Assembly: GCF_022539505.1 (NCBI RefSeq)
Contig: NC_061510.1
Span: forward strand, 93,574,292-93,638,291
DNA: 64,000 nt
Reading direction: 5' to 3'
Source: Lolium rigidum
Taxonomy: Eukaryota > Streptophyta > Magnoliopsida > Poales > Poaceae
Both the position numbers and the translations under genes were made by a program. The notes under the pieces were generated by a model. The model saw only the letters and a program-made list of their open reading frames with translations. It was not told where the DNA came from and searched no databases. This document shows positions 22,391 to 33,985 of this stretch, one piece after another (position 1 is the first letter of the stretch; every line of letters begins with the position of its first letter).

Positions 22391-23994
22391 TGCTTGTGAC
22401 GGTAAAGCACACGTCCGTTGGGAACCCCAAGAGGAAGGTATGATGCGTACAGCAGCGAGTTTTCCCTCAGTAAGAAACCAAGGTTATCGAACCAGTAGGA
22501 GATGAAGGCCACGTGAAGGTTGTTGGTGAAGGAGTGTAGTGCGGCGCAACACCGGGGATTCCGGCGCCAACGTGGAACCTGCACAACACAATCAAAATAC
22601 TTTGCCCCAACTTAACAGTGAGGTTGTCAATCTCACCGGCTTGCTGAAAATAAAGGTTTAAACGTATGGTGTGGAGAATGATGTTTGCTTGTAGATAACA
22701 ACAGAGAACAATGATTGCAATAGGTTGTATTTCAGATGTAAAAAATGGACCGGGGTCCACAGTTCACTAGTGGTGTCTCTCCAATAAGATAAATAGCATG
22801 TTGGGTAAACAAATTACAGTTGGGCAATTGACAAATAGAGAGGGCATAACAATGCACATACATATCATGACGACTACTATGAGATTTACTTAGGGCATTA
22901 CGACAAAGAACATAGACCGCCATCCAGCATGCATCTATGCCTAAAAGTCCACCTTCGGGTTAGCATCCGCACCCCTTCCAGTATTAAGTTGCAAACAACA
23001 GACAATTGCATTAAGTACTGTGCGTAATGTAAACAATACAAATATCCTTAGACAAAGCATTGATGTTTTATTCCTAGTGGCAACAGCACATCCACAACCT
23101 TAGAACTTTCTGTCACTGTCCCAGATTCAATGGAGGCATGAACCCACTATCTAGCATAAATACTCCCTCTTGGAGTTACAAGTATGAACTTGGGCAGAGC
23201 CTCTACTAGCAACGGAGATCATGCAAGATCATAAACAACACATATATGATAGATCAATAATCAACTTGACATAGTATTCCATATTCATCGGATCCCAACA
23301 AACACAACATGTAGCATTACAAATAGATGATCTTGATCATGATAGGCAGCTCACAGAGATCTAAACATGATGGCACAATAGGAGAAGACAACCATATAGC
23401 TACTGCTATGGACCCATAATCCAAGGATGAACTACTCACGCATCAGTCCGGAGGCGGGCATGGTGATGTAGAGCCCTCCGGTGATGATTCACCTCTCCGG
23501 CAGGGTGCCGGAGGTGATCTTCAGAACCCCCCCCCCGAGATGGGGTTGACGGCGGCGGCGTCTCTGGAACTTTTCTCGTATTTTGGCTCTCGGTACTAGG
23601 GTTTTCCGATACGAAGGAATATATAGGTGAAGAGGCAGCGTCGGGGGAGTCCCGAGGTGGGCTCCCCACACCTCGGCGCGCCTGGAGGTGGGGCCGCGCC
23701 GCCCTATGGGGTGGCCCCCCTGCTGGCCGTCTCCGACTCTTCTTCGATGTTCTGGAACACTCCGTGGAAAATAGGGCCGTGGGCTTTTGTTTCGTCCAAT
23801 TCCGAGAATATTTCCTGTGTAGAATTTCTGAAACCAAAAACAGCGGAAAACAGGAACTGGCGCTTCGGCATCTTGTTAATTGATTAGTCCCGGAAAATGC
23901 ATAAAAATGATATAAAGTATGAATAAAACATGTAGGTATTGTCATAAAACTAGCATGGAACATAAGAAATTATAGATACGTTGGAGACGTATCA
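22391..23994 (-). repeat. 3' LTR of Sabrina-like copy 2
   Basis: 1604 bp, minus strand TGATACGTCTCCAACG...CACAAGCA. It matches the LTR at 39106-40698 and, more distantly, that at 47580-49179. The ORFs inside it are chance frames. Confidence 0.9.
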
Positions 23995-26509
23995 AGCATC
24001 CCCTAGCTTAGTTCCTACTCGCCCTCGAGTAGGTAAACGATAAAAAGAATAATTTCTGAAGTGACATGCTACCAACATAATCTTGATCAATACTATTGTA
24101 AAGCATATGAGATGAATGAAGTGACTCAAAGCAATGGTCTATAGTTTGCTAACAAATAGATAGAGACTAAACAACTGAATCATATAGCAAAGACTTTTCA
24201 TGAATAGTACTTTCAAGACAAGCATCAAAAAGTCTTGCATAAGAATTAACTCATAAAGCAATAGATTCTTAATAGAAGGTTTTGAAGCAACACAAAGGAA
24301 GATTTAAGTTTCAGCAATTGCTTTCAACTTTCAACATGTATATCTCATGGATAATTGTCAACACAAAGTAATATGATGAGTGCAATAAGCAAGCATGTAA
24401 GAATCAATGCACACGATTGACACAAGTGTTTGCTTCTAAGATAGAAAGAAGTAGGTAAACCGACTCAACATAAAGTAAAAGAAAGGCCCTTCGCGAGGGA
24501 AGCAGAGATTAAATCATGTGCTAGAGCTTTTCAAGTTTTGAAATCTTATAGAGAGCATAAAAGTAAAGTTTTGAGAGGTGTTTGTTGTTGTCAACGAATG
24601 GTAGTGGGCACTCTAACCCCCTTGTCAAACAGACTTTCAAAGAGCGGCTCCTATGAAGGACGTTATCTCTACCATCAAGGTAGATCATCCCTCTTCTCTT
24701 TTGTTTACACATGTACTTTAGTTTTTATTTATGGATGACACTCCTCCCAACCTTTTGCTTTCACAAGCCATGGCTAGCCGAATCCTCGGGTGCCTTCCAA
24801 CATTTCACATACCATGGAGGAGTGTCTATTTGCAAAATTAAGTTGCTTACTGATGAATCAGGGCAAAACACGTGAAGAGATTATTAATGAAAGTTAATTA
24901 ATTGGGGCTAGGAACCCCGTTGCCAGCTCTTTTTGCAAAATTATTGGATAAGCGGATGTGCCACTAGTCCATTGGTGAAAGTCTGCCCAACAAGATTGAA
25001 AGATAAAACACCACATACTTCCTCATGAGCTATAAAACATTGACACAAATAAGGAGTAATAAAGTTTTGAATTGTTTAAAGGTAGCACATGAAGTATTTA
25101 CTTGGAATGGCAGAAAAATACCACATAGTAGGTAGTTATGGTGGACACAAATGGCATAAGTTTTGGCTCAAGGTTTTGGATGCACGAGAACCATTCCCTC
25201 TCAGTACAAGGCTTTGACTAGCAAGGTTGTTTGAATCAACACAAGTATGAACCGGTACAACAAAACTTACATAAGAACATATTGCAAGCATTATAAGACT
25301 CTACACTGTCTTCCTTGTTGCCCAAACACTTTTACCAGAAAATATCTAGACCTTAGAGAGACCAATCATGCAAACCAAATTTCAACAAGCTCTACGGTAG
25401 TTCTCCACTAATAGGTTTAAACTACATGATGCAAGAGCTTAAACATTATCTACTTGAGAGCTCAAAACAATTGCCAAGTATCAAATTATTCAAGACAATA
25501 TACCAATTACCATATAGCATTTTCGGTTTCCAACCAAATAGCAATAAGTGCAGTGGCTTTCAGCTTTTGCCATGAACATTAAAAGTTAAAGCGAAGAACA
25601 CCAGCGTTCAAATGAAAAAGCGGAGCGTGTCTCTCTCCCACACAAGCATGTTAGGATCCGATTTATTCAGAGAATGAAAATAACAAAACGAAAATAAAAG
25701 CACACAAACGCTCCAAGTAAAGCACATAAGATGTGACGGAATTAAAATATAGTTTCACTAGAGGTGACTCGATAAGTTGTTGATGAAGAAGGGGATGCCT
25801 TGGGCATCCCCAAGCTTAGATGCTTGAGTCTTCTTGAAATATGCGAGGATGAACCACGGGGCATCCCCAAGCTTAGAATTTTCACTCTTCTTGATCATAT
25901 TATATCATCCTCCTCTCTTGATCCTTGAAAACTTCCTTCACACCAAACTCAAAGCAATCTCATTAGAGGGTTAGTGCATAATCAAAAATCCACATGTTTA
26001 GCAAGGACACAATCATTCCCAACACTTCTGGACATTACCCAAGGTTACTGAAATTTAATGGAGCAAAGAAACCCACTCAAACACAGTAAAAGAGGCAATG
26101 TGAAATAAAAGGCAGAATCTGTCAAAACAGAACAGTCCGTAAGACGAATTTTTTCAAGGCATTAACATGCTCAGATGAAAAAGCTCCAGTTGAATGAAAG
26201 TTGCGTACATATCTGAGGATTACTCATGAATTTTTTCAAGATTTTTAGATTTTTTTACAGAGAGAACAACTCAAAACCGTGACAGCTAAAAATCTATTTC
26301 TGCGCAGAAATCCAAATGTAGTATCAACTTTCTATCAAAGACTTTACTTGGCACAACAATGCAATAAAATAAAGATACAAAGGTATTGCTACAGTAGTAA
26401 CAAGCACCTTGACTCAAATATAAAACAAAATTTGCAGAAATAAAATAATGTGTTGTCTCCCATAAGCGCTTTTCTTTAACGTCTTTCAGCTAGGCGCAGA
26501 AAGTGAAAA

Positions 26510-27171
26510 TCAAGTAACATCAAGGGAAGAAGCATCAACATCATAATTTTCCTTAAAAACACAACTTGTCGCAAAAGGTATCTTAGATGCTTCATTATCT
26601 AAATTTCTCATAGTGGTACTAAGGGTTTTATCAATTTTAAGCTCATAATGATTCTTTGGCTTTGGCATCTTAGGGACATACATGAACTTTTGCTCCTTAC
26701 CCACATAAGCTTTCTCCTTAAACTTAAAAGAAGAAAAAGTTGAACCCAAGGTTCCCATAGCTTCTTCAAGTTCACCAATCCTATGGGTTTGATTATCATG
26801 GATAGCACAAGTTTCTAAGACAGCAATTCTTTCATTAATTTCTCCTAGGGATTTATCAAGTTTATCAGTATTATCAAGTAATATTCCCAATTTAGTCTCA
26901 AAACTTGGAAGATTTTTCTCTATGGCCTCCAACTATTTCATGACATCTTCAAGAGAGATTTCAATTTTAGCTTCATTAATAGATGGTATTCCAACTAGAC
27001 TCTCAATGATGTAACTAGCTTCTAAAGCAGGAGTACCTAGGAAATTACCCCCTGTAAGAGTATCAAGAACATACCTATTCCAGCTAGAGATACCAACATA
27101 AAAGTTCCTAAGGAGGATAATAGTGGAGTGTTTCTTAGTGCACCTATGATGAGCATCACTAATTCTATACC
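26510..27171 (-). pseudogene. Gag/protease remnant ORF of Sabrina-like copy 2
   Basis: Minus strand: RISDAHHRCTKKHSTIILLR, FYVGISSWNRYVLDTLTGG, an amber stop at 26935-26933 where copy 1 has a Lys codon, then MEAIEKNLPSFETKLGILLD and a coiled-coil-like stretch, ending NYDVDASSLDVT. The first part is Athila-type Gag. The last part is the tail that normally follows the protease, so the two are fused across a large deletion. No RT, RNase H or integrase follows. Confidence 0.8.
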
Positions 27172-27174
27172 AAG

Positions 27175-28203
27175 TGTTTTGGGTATACTTTATGGGTATA
27201 TCAACGGCATGGCCTAGATCCGGCAAGCCCGGGTGGCCCATAGATGGTGGTGAGGCATGTGGCCCATCGGGNNNNNNNNNNNNNNNNNNNNNNNNNNNNN
27301 NNNNNNNNNNNNNNNNNNNNNNNNNNNNNNNNNNNNNNNNNNNNNNNNNNNNNNNNNNNNNNNNNNNNNNNATCTTGCGATCTAGGCAGCACAAGCCCCA
27401 CGTTGTTCATGCGTTGCTCGCATGCGAAGCGCTTTTGATGGCGAGCAACGTAGTTATCATTAGATGTGTTAGGGTTAGCATTGTTCTTCGTTTAAGCATG
27501 CTTACGTGAGTGCAACCCTTGCATATCTAGCCGTCCTCACGCCTATCTCGGGTGTGGGGGCGGCACCCGCTTGATCATTATTTAGTAGATCTGGTCCGTT
27601 ACGATTGCTCCTTGTTCTACAAGGATTAGTTTAATATCTCGCAATAGTTTGGCCTTACAAAGGGGGGAGGATCCTGTGGCACGTAGGGTGGCGTTCGCAA
27701 GTCCTAAACGGGATGTTCCTAGGATCAACTTCATGTTGGTTTTTTGGCCTTGTTTAGGATCGGCTTACGAGCACCGTGCGTGGCCATCCGGCCCAACCTG
27801 GAGTAGGATGATCCGATTATGTGGTGAAAACCCTAAATCGTCGTAGATCTCATTAGCTTCATCTTGATCAAGCAGGACCACCAAGTATTCGTACACCCGT
27901 ACGAATCATGGGTGGATCGGCTCTTTGAGCCGATTCACAGGATAACCCGAGAGCCGATCGAGGCTCGTATTTAACGTTTACATGTATGCCCTGCAGGAAA
28001 CTAAGCGAGGCAATCTCATCACCTTCACCGACCGGGTATAGGTCGGGTGGCACGCCCTTGCACGCCGCAACGCCGCGTGTGACCAGAAGAGCATTGCGGG
28101 CCGTCGCTCGGAGGGGTCTCAGCCAGCCGCAGCTCTAGGCTCCCCCCGGCTCTACAGTGTTGACAAGGCCGCTGCCCGCCGGTGGGTTTTGGCAGTCAAC
28201 ACA
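27175..28203 (+). repeat. Gypsy-type LTR spanning the first assembly gap
   Basis: Starts TGTTTTGGGTATAC inside copy 2 gag (after ccaag) and ends near 'gcagtcaacaca'. It contains 'gtggatcggctctttgagcc' and 'cgctcggaggggtctcagcc', typical of a repeated grass LTR. 100 N fall inside (27272-27371). The expected target copy of ccaag is absent on the right (catgg/tggac), so it is either a 5' LTR whose body is missing or an incorrect join at the gap. Confidence 0.55.
27272..27371. other. Assembly gap (100 N)
   Basis: Exactly 100 undetermined bases, a common placeholder for unknown size. Order and orientation across it are not proven by sequence. Confidence 0.99.
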
Positions 28204-29238
28204 TGGACACCTGATTCCTGTCCTGAGCAAAAATAGTTCATGTCCTGGTGCGGTTTGCCGTGTTTACTGGTCCTAGAAACTTATGTTTTATTGTGCTGGA
28301 TGCACTTGCTCCCTTTGTAAGCGTGCACAGGATGGTTCCTAGAAAAACTGTTGTGGTAGTTTTGGTAGTTTGATATTTTGTTGTAAATATAATCGATAAA
28401 AAGCCAACTGACAATGTATTTTCGTTATCTCTGATAATGAAAATTCGATCCCCGTGGGGATTGCTTGGAAAAAAACTTGGCAGATTGTATGTTCTGGCAG
28501 TTACAGGTTTACAAATTATAAATTATTTTGTCTATTGAGTTTAACTAGGCGGGTTAGTAGTTGTAGCCTGCCAATTTGTTTTTCAATCGATCATGAGTCA
28601 AGCGAGTCGATCTCGGCCGCCCATTGTTGTAGAACTTTTCTTGTGCCTCCGGTGCGGCGTGTTACATGCAAACGGTCGCGCGACCAGAGCACAGCGCTCG
28701 ACCGCGCCGCGCACTTTGCCGTGTCGCGCAGGCAGGCAGGCAGCGCCGCAGCGGTAAGTTGTGTCGCCCTTTGCTGACTGAAAAACTGTCGGAGCGAGCA
28801 GCAGCGGCAGTGCTGTGAAAAGACATGGCAGCCTCTACGCTTTGCTCGAGTGCAATAGTTGCAGTTTGCAGCATGGTTTTCACCGTCCTTCCTCCAAAGA
28901 AAAGCTGCCGCGAGCTCATGCGACCTGTCGGGTACGGCTCGCGTGTACCGGTGCTTGCTCACGACACGAGAACTGGGTGTTTGGCGTACGGTTCGGACAG
29001 GAGTAAGTAAAGTTTACGGATAAGTTAAGCAGGTAATTGTCGAAATGGAGATGAAGGCTCGTGACGGCGCACAAGACTCGGTCCAGCCGCTGCCCGGCGG
29101 TCCAGACAAAAATGAGTAGAGATGTTGGGGTGGTGTCGTCAACCAATAGCGTGGGTGGGTCTTCCCGTTGAGGTTGAGGCGCGCACGGCCCGTGAGCTCC
29201 AGCAGAGCAGGACTCGATGAGCAAGTGCAACAGGATTT
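28204..29238. other. Unrecognised; no gene seen
   Basis: AT-rich to about 28600, then GC-rich, with a short GGCA microsatellite near 28730. The 337-codon minus frame at 28916-29929 is the reverse of the GC-rich ORF of the element at 29242 and has no family features. Confidence 0.35.
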
Positions 29239-29241
29239 TTA

Positions 29242-30321
29242 GGGCATCTCCAACGGGGCGACCCATCCCACGCCCGCGCGTTCGGATGGGTCCAGCCGGA
29301 CAAAAACCCGGCCCAACGCGGGACGCATCGCGACAAGCGGACGGCGCAGCGTCGGCGAACGACGCAAACCCGGCCCAAATCTGGCCGGGTTTGCGTGGCC
29401 GCGGATGGCACGCGGCGTCCTCGCGTGTCCGTCCTGTCCGCGTGGCTGGCCCACTCGTCGGTGCCTCGATCCTATTAAATGTGGACCGGGGAAGGGGACG
29501 GTCCCTATCCGGTCCCCACTTTCCACTCCGGCCGCACGCGCGAGCTCGAGGCTCCGCGCCGCCATGGCCCCGAAGCGCGAGTTCGAGCCTTCCGCCAACG
29601 ACCACGAGGCCGGCAGCAGCCGGCAAGTCGCGCCGCCGGCGTTCGCAATGGGGCCGCCGGCGCCTCCCAGACGCGAGCGGATCTACGTCACCGTAGCGGT
29701 GGCGCAGATGTTCTGGGACGCCGGCGTCCCAATGCCTCGGTGGACGTGCACCTCCCACGGCCGGCACTCGAGCCCGGATCGGGTTCCGGTGCCGCCCATC
29801 CCGGCGTCGAGCCGCGCCCGCTACGCCGAGATCCGGAGGCGCCGCGCTCGACTGCCGGCGGACCTCCGGCGGGACCCCGCGTACGGCGACGCAAGTCCCA
29901 ACCGGGACTTGTGGTTCGAGGTGGAGCACGATGCGCGGCGGCGCACGTGCTTCACATCCGCGACGGCGCGGCCTCGCGCGCAGCCGAGCACAGGCTGCTA
30001 GGCGGGCTGGCCGGGCCCCGGCTAGGGTTTGCTTTTTTTTAGTTTAAAGCCATATATGGCTTTCTTTTGTGTAAAATTTGCCCAAAATAGGGCTAAGTTT
30101 AATGACCAACTAGTTTAAATTTATGTTTTGTTCTTTTCCTTTTTCATTTTCATTTTTGTTTTATTTTATTACCAATGCGCTGCGTCCGCGCGTTGGGCGC
30201 AGCGTGCGACCCAAACGGACACGCGGACGCGGGCCGCTGTCCGAGTGTCCATTCGGCCACGCAAACGGCCCAAAACGGACGGCCCAGCGCGTCCGTTTGG
30301 GTCGCGTGGTTGGAGATGCCC
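29242..30321 (+). mobile_element. Tourist/Harbinger-type element carrying an ORF
   Basis: Ends GGGCATCTCCAAC...GTTGGAGATGCCC, flanked by TTA on both sides (29239-29241 and 30322-30324), the PIF/Harbinger target pattern; 1080 bp. Subterminal regions are GC-rich (gcgtccgtttgggtcgc). The left part has a TATA-like 'ctattaaatg' at ~29471 and a leader before an ORF (29564-30001), followed by AT-rich 3' sequence. No transposase. Same organisation as 62126-63896. Confidence 0.8.
29564..30001 (+). CDS. Element-borne ORF with PPxP/RRA-type module, 145 aa
   Basis: ATG at 29564 (MAPKREFEPSANDHEAGSS), open to a stop at 29999-30001. The N-terminus is Pro/Ala-rich. Then comes a conserved-looking module: RIYVTVAVAQMFWDAGVPMP, VPPIPASSRARYAEIRRRR, ARLPADLRRDPAYGDASPN and RDLWFEVEHDARRR. 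It lines up with IPPPPKPDTQQWRDAIKARR, AQLTAEERADPTWAAKDND and DWWTTYFKAKYD in the ORF at 62594. The function is unknown to me; it is not a transposase and has no Myb/SANT look. The C-terminus after HDARRR seems out of frame or truncated compared with the longer relative. Likely transcribed from the element's own promoter region if at all. Confidence 0.55.
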   Translation: MAPKREFEPSANDHEAGSSRQVAPPAFAMGPPAPPRRERIYVTVAVAQMFWDAGVPMPRWTCTSHGRHSSPDRVPVPPIPASSRARYAEIRRRRARLPADLRRDPAYGDASPNRDLWFEVEHDARRRTCFTSATARPRAQPSTGC

Positions 30322-30698
30322 TTAGCGTAATATCCGTGAGGTCCACTGGCCGCGCTCCTCCAGTCAAAGGCAAGATGAGAGTACCCCACAAGATAGGTAA
30401 GCCGGTGGCCTCGCACGCACGCACGGAGAGACATTCTAGCCTAGGTGCCTCTTTCGGTCGTCAACTCGCCGATCACTCGGCAGCGCCTGTCCGTGCCTCT
30501 CTAGTCTCTACTACACCTACACGGTGCCACGGCTGGCGGCAACGGGAGGTTTGTGCTTACATCGAGATTTTATCACTTAACACCACTAGTTGCTGACTTT
30601 TTATCACAAAACCACAACTTTCGTTTTTTTTATCACAAAACACCAACTCTTGGTTAATTGCTTGCACATAACAGGAGATCTCACATAACAGCCCATTA

Positions 30699-30977
30699 GG
30701 GCATGTACAATGGGGACGCTTAGGCCCAGACGCTAGGATTAGAATCCTGGATGGCGTTAGGCTTGACATCGGCGCAAAACTTTGCGGCGAGCGCTTAAGC
30801 GTTTCTATTCACAGGCGACAGGGAATCGTACGTGTCCTTCTATTCAACATCCTGCATGCAAGCACCAGAGCAAGCGCCCCGCATTGAGAGGATCAGCGCT
30901 TAGCCGATAATCTATTTTTTTAATCTTTATTTTAATTCGCTTAGCGCCTCTCTAAGCGGCTAGCAATGTACATGCCC
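30699..30977 (+). mobile_element. Tourist-like MITE, 279 bp, TTA target copies
   Basis: Left end GGGCATGTACAATGG, right end (reversed) GGGCATGTACATTGC, flanked by TTA at 30696-30698 and 30978-30980. The MULE sequence around it contains a 27-bp direct repeat, starting gcacataacaggagatctca, at about 30664 and 31001. Confidence 0.85.
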
Positions 30978-30997
30978 TTAGTGTATTAGGGCCCAGC

Positions 30998-31453
30998 GTG
31001 GCACATAACAGGAGATCTCACATAACACGCTCGCACTCTATCTTCTCTCCCGAGCTCTTGGAGGTGAAGTTGTGCTTTGTAGACGTCCATCAATACAGAA
31101 GGGCGCTCACAAACTACCATATTGTGAATCAAAGGGACTTTGAATATTTGAGAAATGACCATGATAGGATAATTGTTTGCTGTAAGATCGGAGGCACATG
31201 TCCCTTTGCAATCATGTCATCAACTGTCAAAGGAGAAACAACCCATGTCATTCGAGGGATTGTTTTGCCTCACACGTGTGGGAAGACAAATGACAGTTCA
31301 AGAATTAATAGTGTTTGGGTGAGCAAAACTTATGAAGATCAGATTAGAAGTGAACCTAATATGAAGATTGGAGCACTCATTGACATGGTTAAGAGGCAGC
31401 ATGGGATTACTATTTCCAAAATCATAGCTTATAGGGCAAAAACAAAGCACTAG
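30998..31453 (+). pseudogene. MULE transposase N-terminal (MuDR-type DNA-binding) fragment
   Basis: Frame contains LEVKLCFVDVHQYRRALTNY, then DHDRIIVCCKIGGTCPFAIM, GETTHVIRGIVLPHTCGK, NSVWVSKTYEDQIRSEPNMK and ISKIIAYRAKTKH, then stop. This is the order of the MuDR N-terminal domain (CCK..GTCPF and HTC as the zinc-knuckle-like cysteines) up to the point where the MULE DDE core should begin. The frame opens with GTG, not ATG; the original start may be upstream of the nested MITE. Length is a small part of a normal ~700-900 aa transposase. Confidence 0.8.
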
Positions 31454-31463
31454 AGGCAATTGA

Positions 31464-31745
31464 TGGACACCACGGCCAGCTGCACCTACAACTCCACCAG
31501 CACCATCACACCAAGTCCCGTTTGCACCACCACGGCCAGCTGCACCTACAACTCCACCAGCACCATCACACCAAGCCCCGTTTGCACCACCACGGCCAGC
31601 AGCACCTACACCTACACCTCGGCAAACAGCACCTCGAGCTAGGCAAGCTCCAGCTGCGGCACGTCAAGCTCCAACACAACCAGCCCGGAAGCTCCAACAC
31701 CACCAGCCCGGTAGCTTGTGTTTTGGTGAAATGAATTGCCTGTAG
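31464..31745 (+). pseudogene. Pro/Thr-rich C-terminal tail of the MULE transposase, with 60-bp repeats
   Basis: Frame reads TPRPAAPTTPPAPSHQVPFA repeated about 2.5 times, then RQTAPRARQAPAAARQAP and a stop at 31743. The repeat is a 60-bp tandem array at 31467-31610. Low-complexity Pro-rich tails are usual at the C-terminus of grass MULE transposases. It follows the N-terminal fragment directly, so the core was deleted. Confidence 0.65.
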
Positions 31746-32379
31746 AAAGTATTGCCTGTAGCTTGTGTGTGATTCATATGATGAGGCAAACTAATGTTTT
31801 GTATGTGTTGTAAGGCACTAAATGTAAACTTAGAACATCTTGTCCAATTGCCTGTAGCTTGTGTTTTGGTGAAATGAATTGAAAATACATCTTGTAGAAA
31901 AGATGTACTATTGAAAAAAAAATGCAAATGTTGGTGTTTTGTGATAAAAAATCTATCAAATGGGCTGATTGGCTATCAAACCAGCTAATTACAACTACTG
32001 TGTTCTATGCAAAAAATTACACCAAGAGTTGGTGTTCTGTGATAAGAAAAACGAGAGTTGTGGTTTTGTGATAAAAAATCATCAACTAGTGGTGTTAAGT
32101 GATAAAATCTCGCAGCTTGTGCTGTTTGTGGTTGCCGATCGATTCGGCATGATAGGTTGTAATTTTTGAAGGGTCCATAAAAGCTTAAAAGTTTTAAAAT
32201 GGTTCAGATATGTGGCTTAGAATTTAGAAAATGACCATTTACGAAAAAAGAATTCTGAAAATGGGAGAAACCGACTTTTTTTTACATGTTCCCAATCCTA
32301 GCACATGTTCTTACAAGTCGGTCTATTTTGAAAAAATTAACCTAAATATGGAAAAGATCTTTGTAAAATAACCTTGTTT

Positions 32380-33985
32380 CGAAAAGATTTCACAAAATAA
32401 CCTTTTGTTTGGTTCCGCATCACATGGAGTCATGCTCGGTAGCATGACTCTGTTCCAGGTGGAGCCAAGCTGAGAAGCACGGAGCCGTTTCTGTTGGAGC
32501 CAAACTCAATAGCACGGCTCCATTCCGGGTGGAGCCAAGCCCAGATGCACAACGCCTTTCCAGGTGGAGCCAAACTCAGTAGTATGGCTCCGTTCCAGGT
32601 GGAGCCAAACTCAGTAGCATGGATCCATCCTAGGTGGAGCGATTGTTCTTAGCCGTTTTCCAACAGTAATTGGGAGTCGTTCATGCACCTAGCGAGAACC
32701 AAGGTTATTGAACCCAACATAGAGGTTTGCATCATCTCGGACCGCCACCAAGAGATACTCAACATAGGTATTTTATATTTTATGCTTATTTTTATTTTGA
32801 TTGTTATGTGTGCAAAATTAGAAGATGTACCGTAGCAAATCTCTATTCTTCTCAATTTGTTCTTAACTGTTTTTTTGATATAACTCATTTGAACCGGGGT
32901 GACACGTCACCATAGAGTGCGAGCTCGATGCGGTTCATACCTCTGGCAGGATCATCATACATTTCCTCGTTATCACCATTGTGGTGATAGAGTAGAGTGA
33001 TGGAAGGCATAATATAGGTTTTCATATTGTATTTTATAGGTTCTTTTTCAATTTGTTAACTTATAAAGTGTTTTTTATCATAAAATATAACCAGTCATAG
33101 ATTTTGCCATATATCGTTGCTATATTATTCTATTTGTATTTGCGATGTTCTTCCTCGGCAGCTCGAGATGCTTTATTATGAAGTATAACTTGTCACATAT
33201 TTTATTATCTATCATTGCTATATTAGTCTATTTATCTTTGCAATGTGCTACCTAAGCAGTTTGTGTTCGTGGGTGCGATCTAATACGAATAAGCATCAGG
33301 TTGTAGGTGCGATATAATACCAATAAGCATCAGGTTGTAGGTCACAACCACAGAGCGAAAGAGCATCCAGACTCTCTAGGGTATCACAACGAATTGATGG
33401 ACACTTATTAACCAAACGCTAGTATGATAACTTGGAGAGGATGCGGAGGCACCACAAAACTTCGCACATGCATCTAATAAGGCTTGTCAGCGAGCGCCTT
33501 ATATATGACAGGTGTCGCGCGCATAAGTGACCCGAAGTCATTTCTGACAAGGTTATGGTGCAGGGCGACTATCTGTCAGAGCAGGGGTTTAAGTGCCCGT
33601 CAGCGATAATTTTGCACACATAAAAATCTAAATGAAAATAAGCATAAAATTGAAAATAACTGTCTTGAGTATCCCTCGTTGACGGTTCTAGGTGATGCAA
33701 ACCTCTCTTTTAGATTCAATAAGCTTGGTCCTCACTAGGTGCATGAATCACTCCTAATTTTTGTTAGAAAATAGTTTAGGACCTTGGTTTCACCTGAGAC
33801 GGAGCCATGCTACTGAGCTTGGCTACACCTGGAATAGCATTGTTGCTTCTGAGCTTGGCTCCACCAGAGATAGAGTCATCCTATTGAGTTTGGCTCCACC
33901 TAAAATATCGCCGTGTTTCTTAGCTTGACTCCAGCTACTGAGCATGGCTCCATCTTTAGAACCAAGTTATTTTGTGAGATCTTTG
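32380..33985. mobile_element. Long-TIR foldback element with sub-repeats
   Basis: Left arm (~32380-32823) and right arm (~33604-33985) are imperfect inverted repeats of 380-440 bp. Each outer half is an array of ~35-bp sub-repeats (ggtggagccaagctcagtag, catggctccgttcca). Each inner half shares the blocks gaggtttgcatca and atgtgtgcaaaatta. The centre has two tandem duplications: ~100 bp at 33075-33270, and ~35 bp at 33270-33350 around aataagcatcaggttgtagg. No transposase ORF. Outer ends and target copies are not resolved. MULE-like or foldback type. Confidence 0.7.

Larger units (their letters stand above)
22391..27174 (-). mobile_element. Sabrina-like (Athila-lineage Gypsy) copy 2, 3' part
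   Basis: On the minus strand: a gag-like ORF remnant (27171-26510), a ~2.5 kb noncoding region, the run 'agctaggggatgct', then the 3' LTR (23994-22391). It is inserted in the Copia RNase H region with target copy ATACC (22386-22390). Its 5' end is cut at 27174 by the LTR at 27175. It overlaps copy 1 (40960-43898) with a few percent differences, so the two are not the same molecule. Confidence 0.85.
30564..32111 (+). mobile_element. Mutator-like element (MULE), internally deleted
   Basis: ~90-bp TIRs (30564-30655 and 32020-32111) starting GAGATTTTATCACTTAACAC and ~90% identical in inverted orientation. Between them are the N-terminal part of a MuDR-type transposase, a Pro-rich tail and a nested MITE (30699-30977). 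Outside the TIRs both flanks contain 'ttgtgct' a few bases away, a possible decayed target copy. The catalytic core is absent, so the element is non-autonomous. Confidence 0.8.

Noticed and set aside
23436..23963. ORFs in 23436-23963, 39137-39577 and 48624-49087 as proteins
   Set aside because: All are in the LTRs of the Sabrina-like copies, recur on both strands and show no domain; chance open frames in GC-rich LTR sequence.
27174..27509. Frames crossing the N runs (27174-27509, 26933-27394, 52478-52730)
   Set aside because: Undetermined bases cannot be read as codons. Only the parts outside the gap were used.
28916..29929. 337-codon minus-strand ORF
   Set aside because: Reverse of the GC-rich ORF and leader of the element at 29242; composition effect with no family features.
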